Shown one piece after another: positions 8,997 to 18,460 of a stretch of DNA of 64,000 nucleotides. How positions within the stretch are numbered: the first letter of the stretch is position 1; each line of letters starts with the position of its first letter. This DNA is from Marinomonas spartinae (GTDB lineage Bacteria; Pseudomonadota; Gammaproteobacteria; Pseudomonadales; Marinomonadaceae): contig NZ_FLOB01000001.1 of assembly GCF_900089775.1 (NCBI RefSeq), positions 248,001 through 312,000 of the forward strand, read 5' to 3'. Position numbers and translations under genes: made by a program. The notes beneath the pieces are model-generated. The model ran no database searches, was not told the DNA's origin, and saw only the letters and a program-made list of their open reading frames with translations.

Positions 8997-10316
8997 TTAA
9001 CTCATCAATTTATTCGGTAGCCAAGTCACGAGCTCTGGCATCAACATCACAATGATAAGCACCAAGAGTTTGATTAGAACAAACGGCGTGATGGATTTGT
9101 AGATATCCAACATGGTAATCCCCGGAGGGGCAATGCCTTTTAAATAGAACAAGGCAAAGCCATAAGGTGGGGTTTGTACGGCAATCTCAATGTTTAAAAT
9201 CATCAAGATACCAAACCAAATTGGGTCGTAGCCGAGAGACACCGCAATAGGGGTGAAGATAGGTGCACACATCAAAACGATGATAAATTCATCGATAATG
9301 AACCCCAGCAGCAACATAATCACTTGAAACATCATGATGACGACAATAGGTGGCCAACCTAAATCCTGAGTAAAGCCTGCTACCATGCTTTGTACCCCCA
9401 TCAATAAATGGAAGTTACTGAACACGGAGGCGCCAAAGATGATCCACATGGCGACACTGACCAACAGTGCCGCTTGCATGCCCGCCTTTTGTACCATGCG
9501 AGGTTTAAAACGTTTAAAGAGGATGGCTAAAATCATCGCCCCGACGACGCCAATTGCACCGGACTCCGTTGGTGTGGCGATCCCCATAATAATGCTACCC
9601 AATACGGCAATAATCAGCAGCAAAGACAACAAGCCATCACGGGCAGTAAGGAACTTTTCTTTTGTTGTGGGTGGGTTGTCAGGGGCAACATCTAGTGGCG
9701 CACGTTGCGGATTTAATTTGCAGGAGATCACCACATAAGCGATTAATAGGACGATGGTGATCAGTGCGGGAATTAGGGCTCCGATGAACATGCGCCCTAC
9801 TGAGTTCTGTGTGGATGAAGCAAACATGATCATGGGGATGCTGGGAGGAATCAAAATCCCCAAGCCGCCGCCCGCCATAATCACGCCAAGGGCTAAACGC
9901 TTGTCATAGCCTCGGTCCAGCATGGGTTTCAGAGCAATACTGCCGGAGGTCATAATACCGGCCCCAATAATGCCTACCATTGCGCCAATCATCGAGCAGA
10001 CAACAATGACGCTGATGGCTAACGAACCTCGAACCCGGCCAATTAGCATCTGACTGGCGTTGAACATCGCATCGCCAATGCCTGAACGAGTGAGCAGTTG
10101 CCCCATATAAATGTATAAAGGAATGGCAAGCAAGATAAAGCTGAAATAGGTGTCTTCCAGTGTGGTTGGGATAACGTTAAAAAGAGCCTCCCCCCAAGTT
10201 GCATAGCCGATGCCCATGGCAATACCGCCTAAGGCGAGGCCAACGGGGGCCCCTAAAGCGAATGCGGCGATAACACAGACAAAGAGTATGCCAGTTAACA
10301 CTTCGATACTGATCAT
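8997..10316 (-). CDS. TRAP transporter large permease DctM (first system)
   Basis: The 12-TM-type subunit of a TRAP transporter, which takes substrate from the periplasmic binding protein and couples uptake to the sodium gradient. It is 439 residues and entirely hydrophobic, with family motifs GAIMVGIIGAGIMTSG-like and AGGGLGILIPPSIPMI in the middle and IDEFIIVLMCAPIF near the end. The ATG at 10314-10316 overlaps the dctQ TAA by one base (TAATG), showing translational coupling. An open frame extends upstream into dctQ but has no support. Confidence 0.94.
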   Translation of the reverse strand: MISIEVLTGILFVCVIAAFALGAPVGLALGGIAMGIGYATWGEALFNVIPTTLEDTYFSFILLAIPLYIYMGQLLTRSGIGDAMFNASQMLIGRVRGSLAISVIVVCSMIGAMVGIIGAGIMTSGSIALKPMLDRGYDKRLALGVIMAGGGLGILIPPSIPMIMFASSTQNSVGRMFIGALIPALITIVLLIAYVVISCKLNPQRAPLDVAPDNPPTTKEKFLTARDGLLSLLLIIAVLGSIIMGIATPTESGAIGVVGAMILAILFKRFKPRMVQKAGMQAALLVSVAMWIIFGASVFSNFHLLMGVQSMVAGFTQDLGWPPIVVIMMFQVIMLLLGFIIDEFIIVLMCAPIFTPIAVSLGYDPIWFGILMILNIEIAVQTPPYGFALFYLKGIAPPGITMLDIYKSITPFVLIKLLVLIIVMLMPELVTWLPNKLMS

Positions 10317-10867
10317 TAGGCGTGTTCCTCGGTATGTCGAATGTTCTCGGGAAGCAGTTGTTTGCCGGTCAACAAGTGGTAACACTCTTCTACCCAGTCG
10401 CTAACGAGTTGTAAGGCCAGTAGTCCACTGGCGACGGACATCATGAGCCAGTAATGGTGCATGTGTGGTGCCCATTCACTTTGACGACGGTAGTTAAACT
10501 TCAGCGCTTCTTCGAATTTGCCAATGCTCATTTTGCAAACTAATAAGACAAAGAAGAGCGCCAATATAAAAGAGACCATATTGAATAGACTGCGCATACG
10601 TGGCGATACTTTGTTATATAAAATGTCGACGTTAATATGAGCCCGTTGTTGCTGCACATAAGCACCGCCAAGGGCGGCTATGTAGCCAAAAAGGAATAAA
10701 GCGGTATCGTGGGCCCAGACGGTTGGATGGCTGAGTACATAGCGGCAAAAGACTTCAAACGCGACGACAAATGCCAAAATGGGCATTAAATAGGAAACAG
10801 ATTTTCCGATGAAAGCCACCAATGCGTGGACTCCTAGGCAGTAATACCTAATCGCAGTCATTATCAT
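10316..10867 (-). CDS. TRAP transporter small permease DctQ (first system)
   Basis: The 4-TM small subunit that braces DctM in the inner membrane. Typical features are FCRYVLSHPTVWAHDTALFLF (family R-Y and W-E/H-D positions) and HINVDIL after the second segment. I start it at the ATG at 10865-10867, just before the first hydrophobic helix; an upstream GTG has no ribosome binding site. A basic/acidic C-terminal tail follows TM4. It lies between dctP and dctM in one operon. Confidence 0.9.
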   Translation of the reverse strand: MIMTAIRYYCLGVHALVAFIGKSVSYLMPILAFVVAFEVFCRYVLSHPTVWAHDTALFLFGYIAALGGAYVQQQRAHINVDILYNKVSPRMRSLFNMVSFILALFFVLLVCKMSIGKFEEALKFNYRRQSEWAPHMHHYWLMMSVASGLLALQLVSDWVEECYHLLTGKQLLPENIRHTEEHA

Positions 10868-10968
10868 GGTTTTATACCTGTTAGGTTGAGCGCTTTGCCC
10901 TGCCACTACATGACGAATGGCGGGCCGTTATCAACATAGTTAGATCGGGGTGGAACGAAAAAAGCGAA

Positions 10969-11005
10969 AGGCAGCCATTGTTTACCCTCAAATCAATGGC
11001 TGCCT
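10969..11005 (-). terminator. Attenuating hairpin between dctP and dctQ
   Basis: Perfect 12-base arms AGGCAGCCATTG and CAATGGCTGCCT around a 13-base loop, with a T-rich stretch following on the minus strand. It would lower transcription of the permease genes relative to the binding protein, or protect the dctP mRNA end. Confidence 0.7.
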
Positions 11006-11029
11006 GCTTGATAAAGTGAGTGAACCTAA

Positions 11030-12064
11030 TTAGTCATTAGCTTGATCTTTACGCAGAATATCGATCAGCTCTTTGCTGTACTCATCTTGGGCTGCGTATT
11101 CGTCCATCAGTTTGGCTCCCGCTGCTTTCCAAGCGGCTTTATCGGCAGCACTTGGTTCAGGGCTCCATTGCAAACCTTTGGCTTCCATATCGGCAACCGC
11201 TTGAGATTCCCATAAACGAGACTTCGTCATTTGTTCTTGGGCATGAACGGCCGTTGCTGCTTTGACAATGGCTTTGAGGTCCGTTGGCAACTTATTCCAG
11301 GCACTTTGGTTGACGATGATCGGTAAGACTTGAGCGCCAGCAAGCGGTAATGGGTACATGTATTTTGCCACTTCAACGTGGTTGCCATCGCGGTGGTCAA
11401 TCATGTTTGAGCCGATAGAGCCGTCAATCACGCCTGTGGAAAGACTGGTATAGATCTCAGACCAAGCTAGAGACACTGGAGAAGCTCCTAAGTTACGGAG
11501 GAATTTACCGTAAGCCCCTGGTGCACGGATTTTCAAGCCTTTGAAATCGGCAATGGAGTTAATTGGCTTTTTAGTGATGACGTACACTGCAGGCTGAATG
11601 TAAGGATCAAGCCAAACTAGGCCTTGCTCGCCATAGGCTTTTTTCAGAATGGGTGCCCAGCCTTTTTCGTAGAACAACGTGCTTAGATCGCCCACATCAT
11701 TGGTGCCACCAGGCAGACCGATTTCGACGATACCGGCAGGCAGCTCCCCTGCATTGAGTGACTGGAATGGTGCCCCCATGGTGATGAGACCGGTTTTCAC
11801 CGCACCAAAAATGCCGGAAGAGCCGACACCTTCGCCAGAGTAAAGTACTTGTACTTTAATTCGGCCATTCGACATTACTTCGATGTTTTTTGCCAAACCT
11901 TCGTAGACTGCGCCAAAAGCAGTGCCACGGCTGTATAGGTTAGCAAAACGCCAGTTGTACTCAGCGGCATGAACGGCGCTTGAAGCGATCGCTCCGACGC
12001 TAAGAGCGACGGCGAGAGAGCTTGCTACTAGGTGCTGTTTTAGTTTTTTTACGGTCTTAAGCAT
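11030..12064 (-). CDS. TRAP transporter solute-binding protein DctP (first system)
   Basis: A periplasmic substrate-binding protein of 344 residues with a signal peptide (basic start, hydrophobic core, cleavage near AVHAAEYNW). The organic-acid-binding Arg region of DctP folds is seen in IADFKGLKIRAPGAYGKFLRN, followed by the GVIDGSIGS and WSEIYTSLSTG motifs. The protein belongs to the branch binding small carboxylates, but its ligand cannot be assigned. It is the first gene of a dctPQM operon divergent from a LysR gene. Confidence 0.93.
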   Translation of the reverse strand: MLKTVKKLKQHLVASSLAVALSVGAIASSAVHAAEYNWRFANLYSRGTAFGAVYEGLAKNIEVMSNGRIKVQVLYSGEGVGSSGIFGAVKTGLITMGAPFQSLNAGELPAGIVEIGLPGGTNDVGDLSTLFYEKGWAPILKKAYGEQGLVWLDPYIQPAVYVITKKPINSIADFKGLKIRAPGAYGKFLRNLGASPVSLAWSEIYTSLSTGVIDGSIGSNMIDHRDGNHVEVAKYMYPLPLAGAQVLPIIVNQSAWNKLPTDLKAIVKAATAVHAQEQMTKSRLWESQAVADMEAKGLQWSPEPSAADKAAWKAAGAKLMDEYAAQDEYSKELIDILRKDQAND

Positions 12065-12723
12065 GAAATGACTTCCTTATTATTGGATTTTGCAAATAAA
12101 TGTGACAAAAATATAACATATCGTCCTTATTTCGATGTTTTCAAAAACCATTAAAAGGTTAAATCGTGCCTTATCCACCTAAAGTTTTGTTTTCACCAAA
12201 CAAAGTAAAACTATAAAAAATACAAATAAATCAAATAAATGGCGTTTCTTTTCATGCACTATCTTGGATAAAAACCGACTCAATATAGTGCAAATTTAGT
12301 TGAAAGATCGACTTTTAATCGATATCAATATAATGACAATAAATTGACGAATATGACTGATTTTATACAATAAAACGCGGTATCAGTTTACTATTTGCCG
12401 ATACTTGTACAGAAAAATCAAACAAGAAGTGTAAGCGTCACAATCACCAATGCACACTATTAGTGCTCCCCTTCCTTTGGTAGCCATCTTATTGAAAGTG
12501 GCCTTGCTATATATCACAGCCTTTGCTTTTCTGATTGGTCTGAGTGTGTTTGTGTTGTCTTATTTAGCTCTACTAATTATCTGTATCCATTTGTGGTGAT
12601 ATTTGTCTGCTATTCGTCTTCATGCTATCCCCTTTCTATCAGGGCTTCTGGTAGACTTTGCTGTGGATTGCACTAGGAAAATAATGACTTACAAAAAGTG
12701 CGATATTGCTATCAGGGGGAGCC
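12065..12723. other. Long AT-rich divergent regulatory region
   Basis: A 659-base gap between dctP and a divergent LysR gene. It is very AT-rich near dctP and should contain the promoters of both. The only coding signal is the 49-codon hydrophobic frame at 12450-12599. No strong palindrome or terminator was found. Confidence 0.5.
12450..12599 (+). CDS. Possible small two-helix membrane protein
   Basis: An ATG-to-TGA frame of 49 residues, almost entirely hydrophobic. It begins MHTISAPLPLVAILLKV and continues with two leucine/valine-rich stretches that could form one or two membrane helices. There is no clear ribosome binding site and T-rich DNA can give hydrophobic frames by chance, so the call is weak. 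If real, it lies between a TRAP operon and its presumed regulator. Confidence 0.25.
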   Translation: MHTISAPLPLVAILLKVALLYITAFAFLIGLSVFVLSYLALLIICIHLW

Positions 12724-13668
12724 ATGAGCACAAAGAATTATTCGTTGGGTCAGGTTGGTGACTACGAAATCAAGCAATTAAAGGTATTTAAAACCGTGGT
12801 GGATTGCGGTGGTTTTTCGGCGGCAGAAACCGCCCTTAATATTGGCCGTTCAACCATCAGTTTGCATATTTCAAATTTAGAGTCCCGTTTGAACCTAGTG
12901 CTTTGTAAGCGTGGTCGAGGCGGTTTTTCCCTAACGGAAGAAGGTGTCATTATTTACCAAATGACGGAACAATTATTGGAGTCGCTGGACGCCTTTCGTA
13001 CCACAGTGAATAACCTGAATGCCAGTTTAACTGGACAGTTGCGCATTGCCTTATCGGATAAAGTGAGTCTGGATTCGCGCAGTCGCTTCCCTGAGCTGAT
13101 TCGAGCTTTTTCCCAAGCGGCACCAGAGGTGTTTATTACCACGAACGTGGCGTCAATGACGAATATCGAAAGGATGATTCTCAATGATGAGGCGGATGTG
13201 GGTTTTATTCCCTATCACCGCAAGTTAGATGGCTTGGACTACATCCATTTATACAGCGACAACTGCTTTGTGTATGCGGCAAAAGATCATCCGCTCGTGG
13301 CTATGTCGAAGAAAAAGCAAGAACAAGAGATAGACCATTTCCCCGCTTCCCACGCAGGCTTGAAGCACCATGAACAAGCCAGCGAACAAATATCCCATGT
13401 GAAATTGGCGGCTATCAGTTATTTTTATGACAGCCGTTTAGCCTTGATTTTATCAGGTCGTTATATTGGTTTTTTACCTGAGTTATACGCCAAACCATAC
13501 GTGGACGCTGGGCAGATTGTCGCCGTTGCGACTCAGACACGCCACTACAACCTGGGGGTCGCCGTGACGACTAAAAAAACCGCCCAACCTAATAAACCAC
13601 GCGAATTGTTTATTAATCAAATTCGTAGTGTCTTCGATCTCGAACAGATAGATGAAGCACCTTACTGA
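12724..13668 (+). CDS. LysR-family transcriptional regulator
   Basis: A winged helix-turn-helix at residues about 10-70 (VVDCGGFSAAETALNIGRSTISLHIS split by helices, then LESRLN and RGGFSLTEEG) is followed by a periplasmic-binding-like effector domain. The ATG at 12724 follows AGGGGGA and gives 314 residues; a TTG six codons upstream is unsupported. It is divergent from the first TRAP operon, so it is probably its activator. The effector is presumably the transported acid or a derivative. It is convergent with the GntR gene. Confidence 0.9.
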   Translation: MSTKNYSLGQVGDYEIKQLKVFKTVVDCGGFSAAETALNIGRSTISLHISNLESRLNLVLCKRGRGGFSLTEEGVIIYQMTEQLLESLDAFRTTVNNLNASLTGQLRIALSDKVSLDSRSRFPELIRAFSQAAPEVFITTNVASMTNIERMILNDEADVGFIPYHRKLDGLDYIHLYSDNCFVYAAKDHPLVAMSKKKQEQEIDHFPASHAGLKHHEQASEQISHVKLAAISYFYDSRLALILSGRYIGFLPELYAKPYVDAGQIVAVATQTRHYNLGVAVTTKKTAQPNKPRELFINQIRSVFDLEQIDEAPY

Positions 13669-13686
13669 TCAGAGATCCCGTACGAA

Positions 13687-14409
13687 TTAATGCTGTGGAT
13701 TGGCAAATAAATACCCATCAAAATTGGGAGCATCTGTATCAGATAGTTCAAACAAGGTTTGTTTCACGTTCTCTAAATGTTGCCACATGGCCTGTCTTGC
13801 ACCCTCTGCATTGCGTTTTCTGAGTTGATCAAATACTTGCTGATGATCATCCAACCATTTGCCATGGTATGACGAATCTTTTATACGCTCATGTAGCTGT
13901 TGCCACATGGAGTTTTCATCCCGCATATCCCACAAGCGGGTAGCGGTATCCAGCAATAAGGTGTTTTGCGTTGCTTTGGCAATTAAAAGATGGAAATCTC
14001 GGTCTGCCGCATTGGCTTTTTCGACTGAGTTAAGCTCCGAGCTTTCTAAATCTAATGTTACCTGTAGTGCGTTCAAGTCTGCTTTGGTAATGGAGTGTGC
14101 GGCACAGGCTGCAATGGAGCTTTCCAGTACTTGTCTGGCTTGCAGTAACTCAAAGGGACCCACATCCGAGATTTTACTGCTTTGCTGGTTGGATATCTGG
14201 CTTTTTAAATAGCTGCCAGAGCCTTTTTTTACCTCAATTAGCTTTTCTATCTCCAGCATAATGAAGGCTTCCCTTACTAGGGTTCTGCTCACACCAAACA
14301 GTTCTGCGTAGATGCGCTCTGTCGGCAGTTTATCCCCTACTTTTAGTTTGGATTTTATGATTTCCAATTTTATTTTTTCGCCGATCTCTCTATAAAGTCG
14401 TTCTGCCAT
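13687..14409 (-). CDS. GntR/FadR-family regulator of the uronate locus (UxuR/ExuR-like)
   Basis: A 240-residue FCD-type regulator: an N-terminal winged helix (KLPTERIYAELFGVSRTLVREAFIMLE at residues about 28-53) and an all-helical C-terminal effector domain with the metal-binding Asp/His positions. It is divergent from manD. Three copies of the TTGGTATRCCAA palindrome in the shared intergenic region match the operator known for UxuR and ExuR, which supports control by D-fructuronate, mannonate or a related acid. Assigning the ligand is inference. Confidence 0.88.
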   Translation of the reverse strand: MAERLYREIGEKIKLEIIKSKLKVGDKLPTERIYAELFGVSRTLVREAFIMLEIEKLIEVKKGSGSYLKSQISNQQSSKISDVGPFELLQARQVLESSIAACAAHSITKADLNALQVTLDLESSELNSVEKANAADRDFHLLIAKATQNTLLLDTATRLWDMRDENSMWQQLHERIKDSSYHGKWLDDHQQVFDQLRKRNAEGARQAMWQHLENVKQTLFELSDTDAPNFDGYLFANPQH

Positions 14410-14433
14410 AGTACTGTCTTTTGTTTAGTGATT

Positions 14434-14445
14434 TTGGTATGCCAA
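14434..14445. promoter_or_regulatory. UxuR-like operator 1
   Basis: TTGGTATGCCAA, 25 bases upstream of the GntR start; probably autoregulatory. Confidence 0.7.
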
Positions 14446-14506
14446 TTTTCTAATTTTGTTAATAAAATCAATAAGACTACAAAATATCAAAGGCTTATCC
14501 ATTATA

Positions 14507-14518
14507 TTGGTATGCCAA
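14507..14518. promoter_or_regulatory. UxuR-like operator 2
   Basis: TTGGTATGCCAA, 73 bases from operator 1, about seven helical turns, allowing both dimers on one DNA face. Confidence 0.7.
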
Positions 14519-14579
14519 ATTTGAATTTTGGTCTTGTTTTTTGCTTTTTATTCCGTTAAGTTTAGTACAATTTCTTATT

Positions 14580-14591
14580 TTGGTATACCAA
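14580..14591. promoter_or_regulatory. UxuR-like operator 3
   Basis: Perfect palindrome TTGGTATACCAA, 73 bases from operator 2 and 22 bases before the manD ATG; likely the main repression site for the catabolic operon. Confidence 0.75.
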
Positions 14592-14612
14592 AAAAATAAT
14601 CAGGTACCTTTT

Positions 14613-15824
14613 ATGAAGATTTGTTCTGCAAAAGTGATTGTAACCTGCCCTGGTCGTAATCTGGTTACTATAAAAATTGAGACGGACGAGGGCGTATACG
14701 GAATCGGTGATGCGACGTTAAATGGCCGTGAAAAGTCCGTCGTTGCTTACCTTGAAGATCATGTCATTCCTACCCTTATTGGCAAAGATCCCCATCGTAT
14801 AGAAGATATCTGGCAATACTTATATAGAGGCGCTTATTGGCGCCGTGGCCCTGTTGGGATGACATCTATCGCGGCCGTTGATGTGGCCTTATGGGATATT
14901 AAAGCCAAAGTGGCTGGTATGCCACTGTACCAACTACTCGGTGGGAAAAGTCGCGATAAAGTCATGGTGTATGGGCACGCGACAGGGCTAGATATTGATT
15001 CTTGTCTTGAAGAAGTCCAAAAGCATGTTGATAGAGGTTACAAAGCAGTACGAGTTCAATGCGGGATTCCTGGTATACCAACCACCTATGGTGTATCGAA
15101 AACCCCTGGTCAGCCATATGAACCAGCGGACTCTTCCTTACCTGCCGAACATGTTTGGTCGACTGAGAAATACCTAAATCACGTCCCTTCTTTATTTGCC
15201 GCCGTTCGCAAAGAATTTGGTGAGGATCTACATATTCTTCATGATGTTCATCATCGCCTGACGCCAATTCAAGCAGGCCGATTAGGTAAAGACGTCGAGC
15301 CTTATCACCTATTCTGGCTAGAAGACTGTACACCAGTAGAAAATCAGTCTTCTTATGAATGGATTCGTCAGCATACGACTACGCCATTGGCGATCGGCGA
15401 GGTATTTAACAGCCTGTCCGACTGTCAGGAGCTGATCCAAAGGCAATTGATCGATTATCTTCGAGCTACCATTAGTCACGCGGGTGGTATCACCAATGTG
15501 CGTCGTATTGCCGATTTTGCCGCTAATTTTCATGTCAAAACTGGTTTTCATGGTGCGACGGATTTGTCGCCGATCACGATGGGGGCCGCATTGCACTTTG
15601 ATTCTTGGGTACCAAATTTTGGTATTCAAGAGCACATGCCCCACACAGAAGAAACCGATCTTGTATTTCCGCATGCCTATCAATTTAACGACGGCTTCTT
15701 TACTCCTGGGGAAGTGCCGGGCCACGGCGTTGATATTGATGAAGTGTTAGCAGCGAAATATCCCTATCAACCTGCTTATCTTCCGGTAAATCGCTTGGAA
15801 GATGGCACCATCTGGAATTGGTAA
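14613..15824 (+). CDS. manD: D-mannonate dehydratase, enolase superfamily (ManD/RspA)
   Basis: Dehydrates D-mannonate to 2-keto-3-deoxy-D-gluconate. The Mg2+ ligands Asp211, Glu237 and Glu263, the catalytic His213, and Arg147/Tyr159 sit one residue off the positions known in Novosphingobium ManD, so the enzyme should be active. It is 403 residues, normal for the family. The ATG at 14613 follows AGGT; a longer frame reaches through operator 3 and is rejected. It leads an operon with an RspB-type dehydrogenase six bases downstream. A second, unrelated mannonate dehydratase (uxuA) lies in the same locus. Confidence 0.92.
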   Translation: MKICSAKVIVTCPGRNLVTIKIETDEGVYGIGDATLNGREKSVVAYLEDHVIPTLIGKDPHRIEDIWQYLYRGAYWRRGPVGMTSIAAVDVALWDIKAKVAGMPLYQLLGGKSRDKVMVYGHATGLDIDSCLEEVQKHVDRGYKAVRVQCGIPGIPTTYGVSKTPGQPYEPADSSLPAEHVWSTEKYLNHVPSLFAAVRKEFGEDLHILHDVHHRLTPIQAGRLGKDVEPYHLFWLEDCTPVENQSSYEWIRQHTTTPLAIGEVFNSLSDCQELIQRQLIDYLRATISHAGGITNVRRIADFAANFHVKTGFHGATDLSPITMGAALHFDSWVPNFGIQEHMPHTEETDLVFPHAYQFNDGFFTPGEVPGHGVDIDEVLAAKYPYQPAYLPVNRLEDGTIWNW

Positions 15825-15830
15825 CCGATT

Positions 15831-16850
15831 ATGAAAGCTTTCCAAGTTGCAAACGTTAATGACTATGCACTGATCGATATAGATAGACCTGTTGTTGAAG
15901 CGGGAGAAGTGTTAATCAAAACCTCTTTTGCTGGGATCTGTGGGTCTGATCTCCATATCATTCACGGACAGAACCCCTTTGTGCAGTTTCCTCGCATTAC
16001 GGGTCATGAGTTTTCCGGTGTCGTAGCGGCGGTAGGAGACGGTGTTGACCATGTATCGGTTGGCGATCATGTCTGTGTCGATCCGGTTATTGGTTGCGGG
16101 AAATGTTATGCCTGTCGAGCTGGCCGTTCGAATGTGTGCGCTAACTTACAAGTATTTGGCGTGCACCGTAATGGTGGTTTTGGTGAGTTTACCAGTGCCC
16201 CTGCCAGCAATATTATAAAGCTGCCTGACAATGTGAGCCTTGAGCAGGCCGCTTTAGTGGAGCCTTACTCTATTGCTGCGAATGTGCTCTCTCGTATGGC
16301 GCCCATTCCTGGGGATACCTTGCTGGTCTATGGTGCAGGAGTGATCGGTTTGACTATTGTGCAAGTGGCTAAGGCCATGGGCATTGAGCGCATTATTGTC
16401 ACTGACATTGTTGAGGAGCGATTAGCCGCCGCCAAGTCCTTGGGCGCGACTGACACCATTAACAGCAAAGAGCAAAAGGTAGAGGACTGTATCCAAGAAT
16501 GGATGAACGGAGAAGGTGTACCTTTGATTGCTGATGCGGCTTGCATCCCCGCCTTATTGCCTGAAATTCTACGCATTGCTTGCCCTGCAGGCCGTGTTGG
16601 CTTGTTAGGTTTTAGTGCGACGCCGAGTGATCTGGCACAAATTGAAGTGATTAAAAAAGAGCTAACCATTGTGGGCTCTCGTCTGAATAACAAACGTTTT
16701 CCTTATGTGCTGGAAATGATTTCAACTGGCCGTTTGGATCCACTCGCGCTTATTAGCCACCGCATCTCATTAGACAGTATCTCTGAAGGGATTCAGCTAA
16801 TGGAAAACCACCCTGAACTGACTCGTAAAGTGCTTGTGGAGATGAGATGA
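15831..16850 (+). CDS. Zinc alcohol dehydrogenase, RspB / L-gulonate 5-dehydrogenase-like
   Basis: A medium-chain dehydrogenase of 339 residues. Catalytic zinc ligands are Cys37 (GICGSD) and His59 (GHE); structural zinc is held by Cys89, Cys92, Cys95 and Cys103. The NAD-binding motif is GAGVIG. Its length and its position right after ManD match E. coli rspAB. RspB-type enzymes in such clusters oxidise L-gulonate to D-fructuronate, which would feed the uxuB and uxuA steps downstream. The exact substrate is inferred from family and context. Confidence 0.85.
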   Translation: MKAFQVANVNDYALIDIDRPVVEAGEVLIKTSFAGICGSDLHIIHGQNPFVQFPRITGHEFSGVVAAVGDGVDHVSVGDHVCVDPVIGCGKCYACRAGRSNVCANLQVFGVHRNGGFGEFTSAPASNIIKLPDNVSLEQAALVEPYSIAANVLSRMAPIPGDTLLVYGAGVIGLTIVQVAKAMGIERIIVTDIVEERLAAAKSLGATDTINSKEQKVEDCIQEWMNGEGVPLIADAACIPALLPEILRIACPAGRVGLLGFSATPSDLAQIEVIKKELTIVGSRLNNKRFPYVLEMISTGRLDPLALISHRISLDSISEGIQLMENHPELTRKVLVEMR

Positions 16851-16943
16851 GTGAGTGATTAATTAATTTTTGCACGAGAAGTTCATAACGAGACCGCATG
16901 TCTCATGAAATAAAAATAAAAATAAAAAACAACGGAGACGATT

Positions 16944-17909
16944 ATGACGATCAAAAGAACATGGTTAATAGCATCTGTATCACTTATTAGCTTGTCGGCT
17001 CATGCTGCCTCGTACACGCTAAATATGAGTACGGTGTTGGCACCAAACAACCCGCTAACCAAAGGACTGTATTATTTTAAAAAACAAGTAGAGTCTGCCT
17101 CCCATGGGGATATTAAGATTAACGTTTTCCCGAGTGGCTCTCTTGGAGGAACAGGTGACTTAATTGAGCAAGCTAGAGCGGGCTCTAATGTCTCTATGAT
17201 GGCGGATCCATCACGTTTACAGAATTATGTTAATGATTTTGGTGTGTTGGCCAGCCCTTATATTTTTGACTCTTTAAAGCAAGCTCAAAAATACTATAGA
17301 TCAGATGCTTTCAAAAAATTAGAAGCGAAATTACAAAAAAAAGGTGGGTTAGATATTCTTTCTGCGAACTGGTTTCAGGGAACCAGAATGTTAATTACAA
17401 AAAAACCGGTATCAACACCTGCTGATGTAAAAGGTATGCGTATTAGAGCGGCAGATTCAAAGATTGGTATTAAAACCGTTGAAGTGCTAGGAGGGACAGC
17501 AACACCTATGCCGTGGAACGAAGTCTATACCGCATTACAGCAAAAAGTAATTGATGGTGTAGAAGTTCATCCTGCCGCATTTTATGATTCCAAGCTATAT
17601 GAAGTCGCTAAATATATTCAACCAACAGATCATGCATATTTAATGACATATCTTGTTGTAGGAGATCATTGGCTAAAATCTTTGCCCGAAAAATATCAAA
17701 AATTACTAAAAGAAAAAGCATTTGATGCAGGCAATTTGGTGACTAATGAAATTATTAAAAATGAGAAGCATTATATTCAAGAGTCTGTTAAGCATGGAAT
17801 GATCTTTCACCCCGTTGATGTCAATAAATTTAAAGAAAATAGCAAAGGATTATTTAAAGAATTAGGGCTGGAGTCGGAATATAAAAAAGTAGAAGCAAGC
17901 TTAAAATGA
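16944..17909 (+). CDS. TRAP solute-binding protein DctP (second system)
   Basis: A periplasmic binding protein of 321 residues with a signal peptide (MTIKRTWLIA start, cleavage near SAHAASYTL). The DctP core is seen in KGMRIRAADSKIGIKTVE and NEVYTALQQKVIDGVE; the Arg in the MRIRA strand normally pairs with the substrate carboxylate. GGAGACG precedes the start. It lies between the dehydrogenase and its own dctQ and dctM, so it probably binds a hexuronate or aldonate. It shows a lower GC content than manD. Confidence 0.92.
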   Translation: MTIKRTWLIASVSLISLSAHAASYTLNMSTVLAPNNPLTKGLYYFKKQVESASHGDIKINVFPSGSLGGTGDLIEQARAGSNVSMMADPSRLQNYVNDFGVLASPYIFDSLKQAQKYYRSDAFKKLEAKLQKKGGLDILSANWFQGTRMLITKKPVSTPADVKGMRIRAADSKIGIKTVEVLGGTATPMPWNEVYTALQQKVIDGVEVHPAAFYDSKLYEVAKYIQPTDHAYLMTYLVVGDHWLKSLPEKYQKLLKEKAFDAGNLVTNEIIKNEKHYIQESVKHGMIFHPVDVNKFKENSKGLFKELGLESEYKKVEASLK

Positions 17910-17958
17910 TAAACCTAAAAATGGTAGTTCATTATTAAATTGAGCTTTAGGAGCTTTT

Positions 17959-18459
17959 ATGTTTAATAAAATAAGCCGATATATTTATCGCCTAGAAGTT
18001 GTTTTGTCTCAGATTGTTTTATCATTAATTGTTGCACTTGTATTTTGCTCCGCTGTATCAAGAAGTTTGGGATATCCAATAATTTGGTCTATTGAAATTG
18101 CCAAAATACTCTTCATGCTTATTTGTTTTTTATGTGTCGATATAACGCTAAAGAAAAAACAACATATTGGGATAACATACCTTGTCGAAAAACTAAGCGA
18201 AAAGACACAAAACATCATTCAATTATTAGTACTTATACTGATGTTAGGCTTTACCCTCTTTTCTATTAGTAGAGGTATGGAGTTGATTCAAGTGTATAGG
18301 TTTAGGATGTTTAATGCGACTGGCATTCCATACAGATATGTGATGCCGATTATTCCAATCTCCATGTTCTTGATGTCTATTACCATCATGGCTCAAATAG
18401 AAACCTGTATAAAAAAAATAGGATGTTATAAATTTAAAGAAGAAAAGGCAGAGGTATAA
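17959..18459 (+). CDS. TRAP small permease DctQ (second system)
   Basis: A 166-residue four-helix protein. The family positions are YPIIWSIEIAKILFMLICF, in the R-x-x-x-x-x-x-W-x-x-E region, and KKKQHIGITYLVEKL after helix two. It follows dctP by 49 bases and is followed by dctM one base after its stop, indicating coupled translation. It forms the membrane complex with DctM. Confidence 0.92.
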   Translation: MFNKISRYIYRLEVVLSQIVLSLIVALVFCSAVSRSLGYPIIWSIEIAKILFMLICFLCVDITLKKKQHIGITYLVEKLSEKTQNIIQLLVLILMLGFTLFSISRGMELIQVYRFRMFNATGIPYRYVMPIIPISMFLMSITIMAQIETCIKKIGCYKFKEEKAEV

Positions 18460-18460
18460 G

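Noticed and set aside
8997-12064. First TRAP operon as part of the uronate locus
   Set aside because: It has its own divergent LysR gene, its own terminators and no UxuR-type operator, so a separate substrate is more likely.
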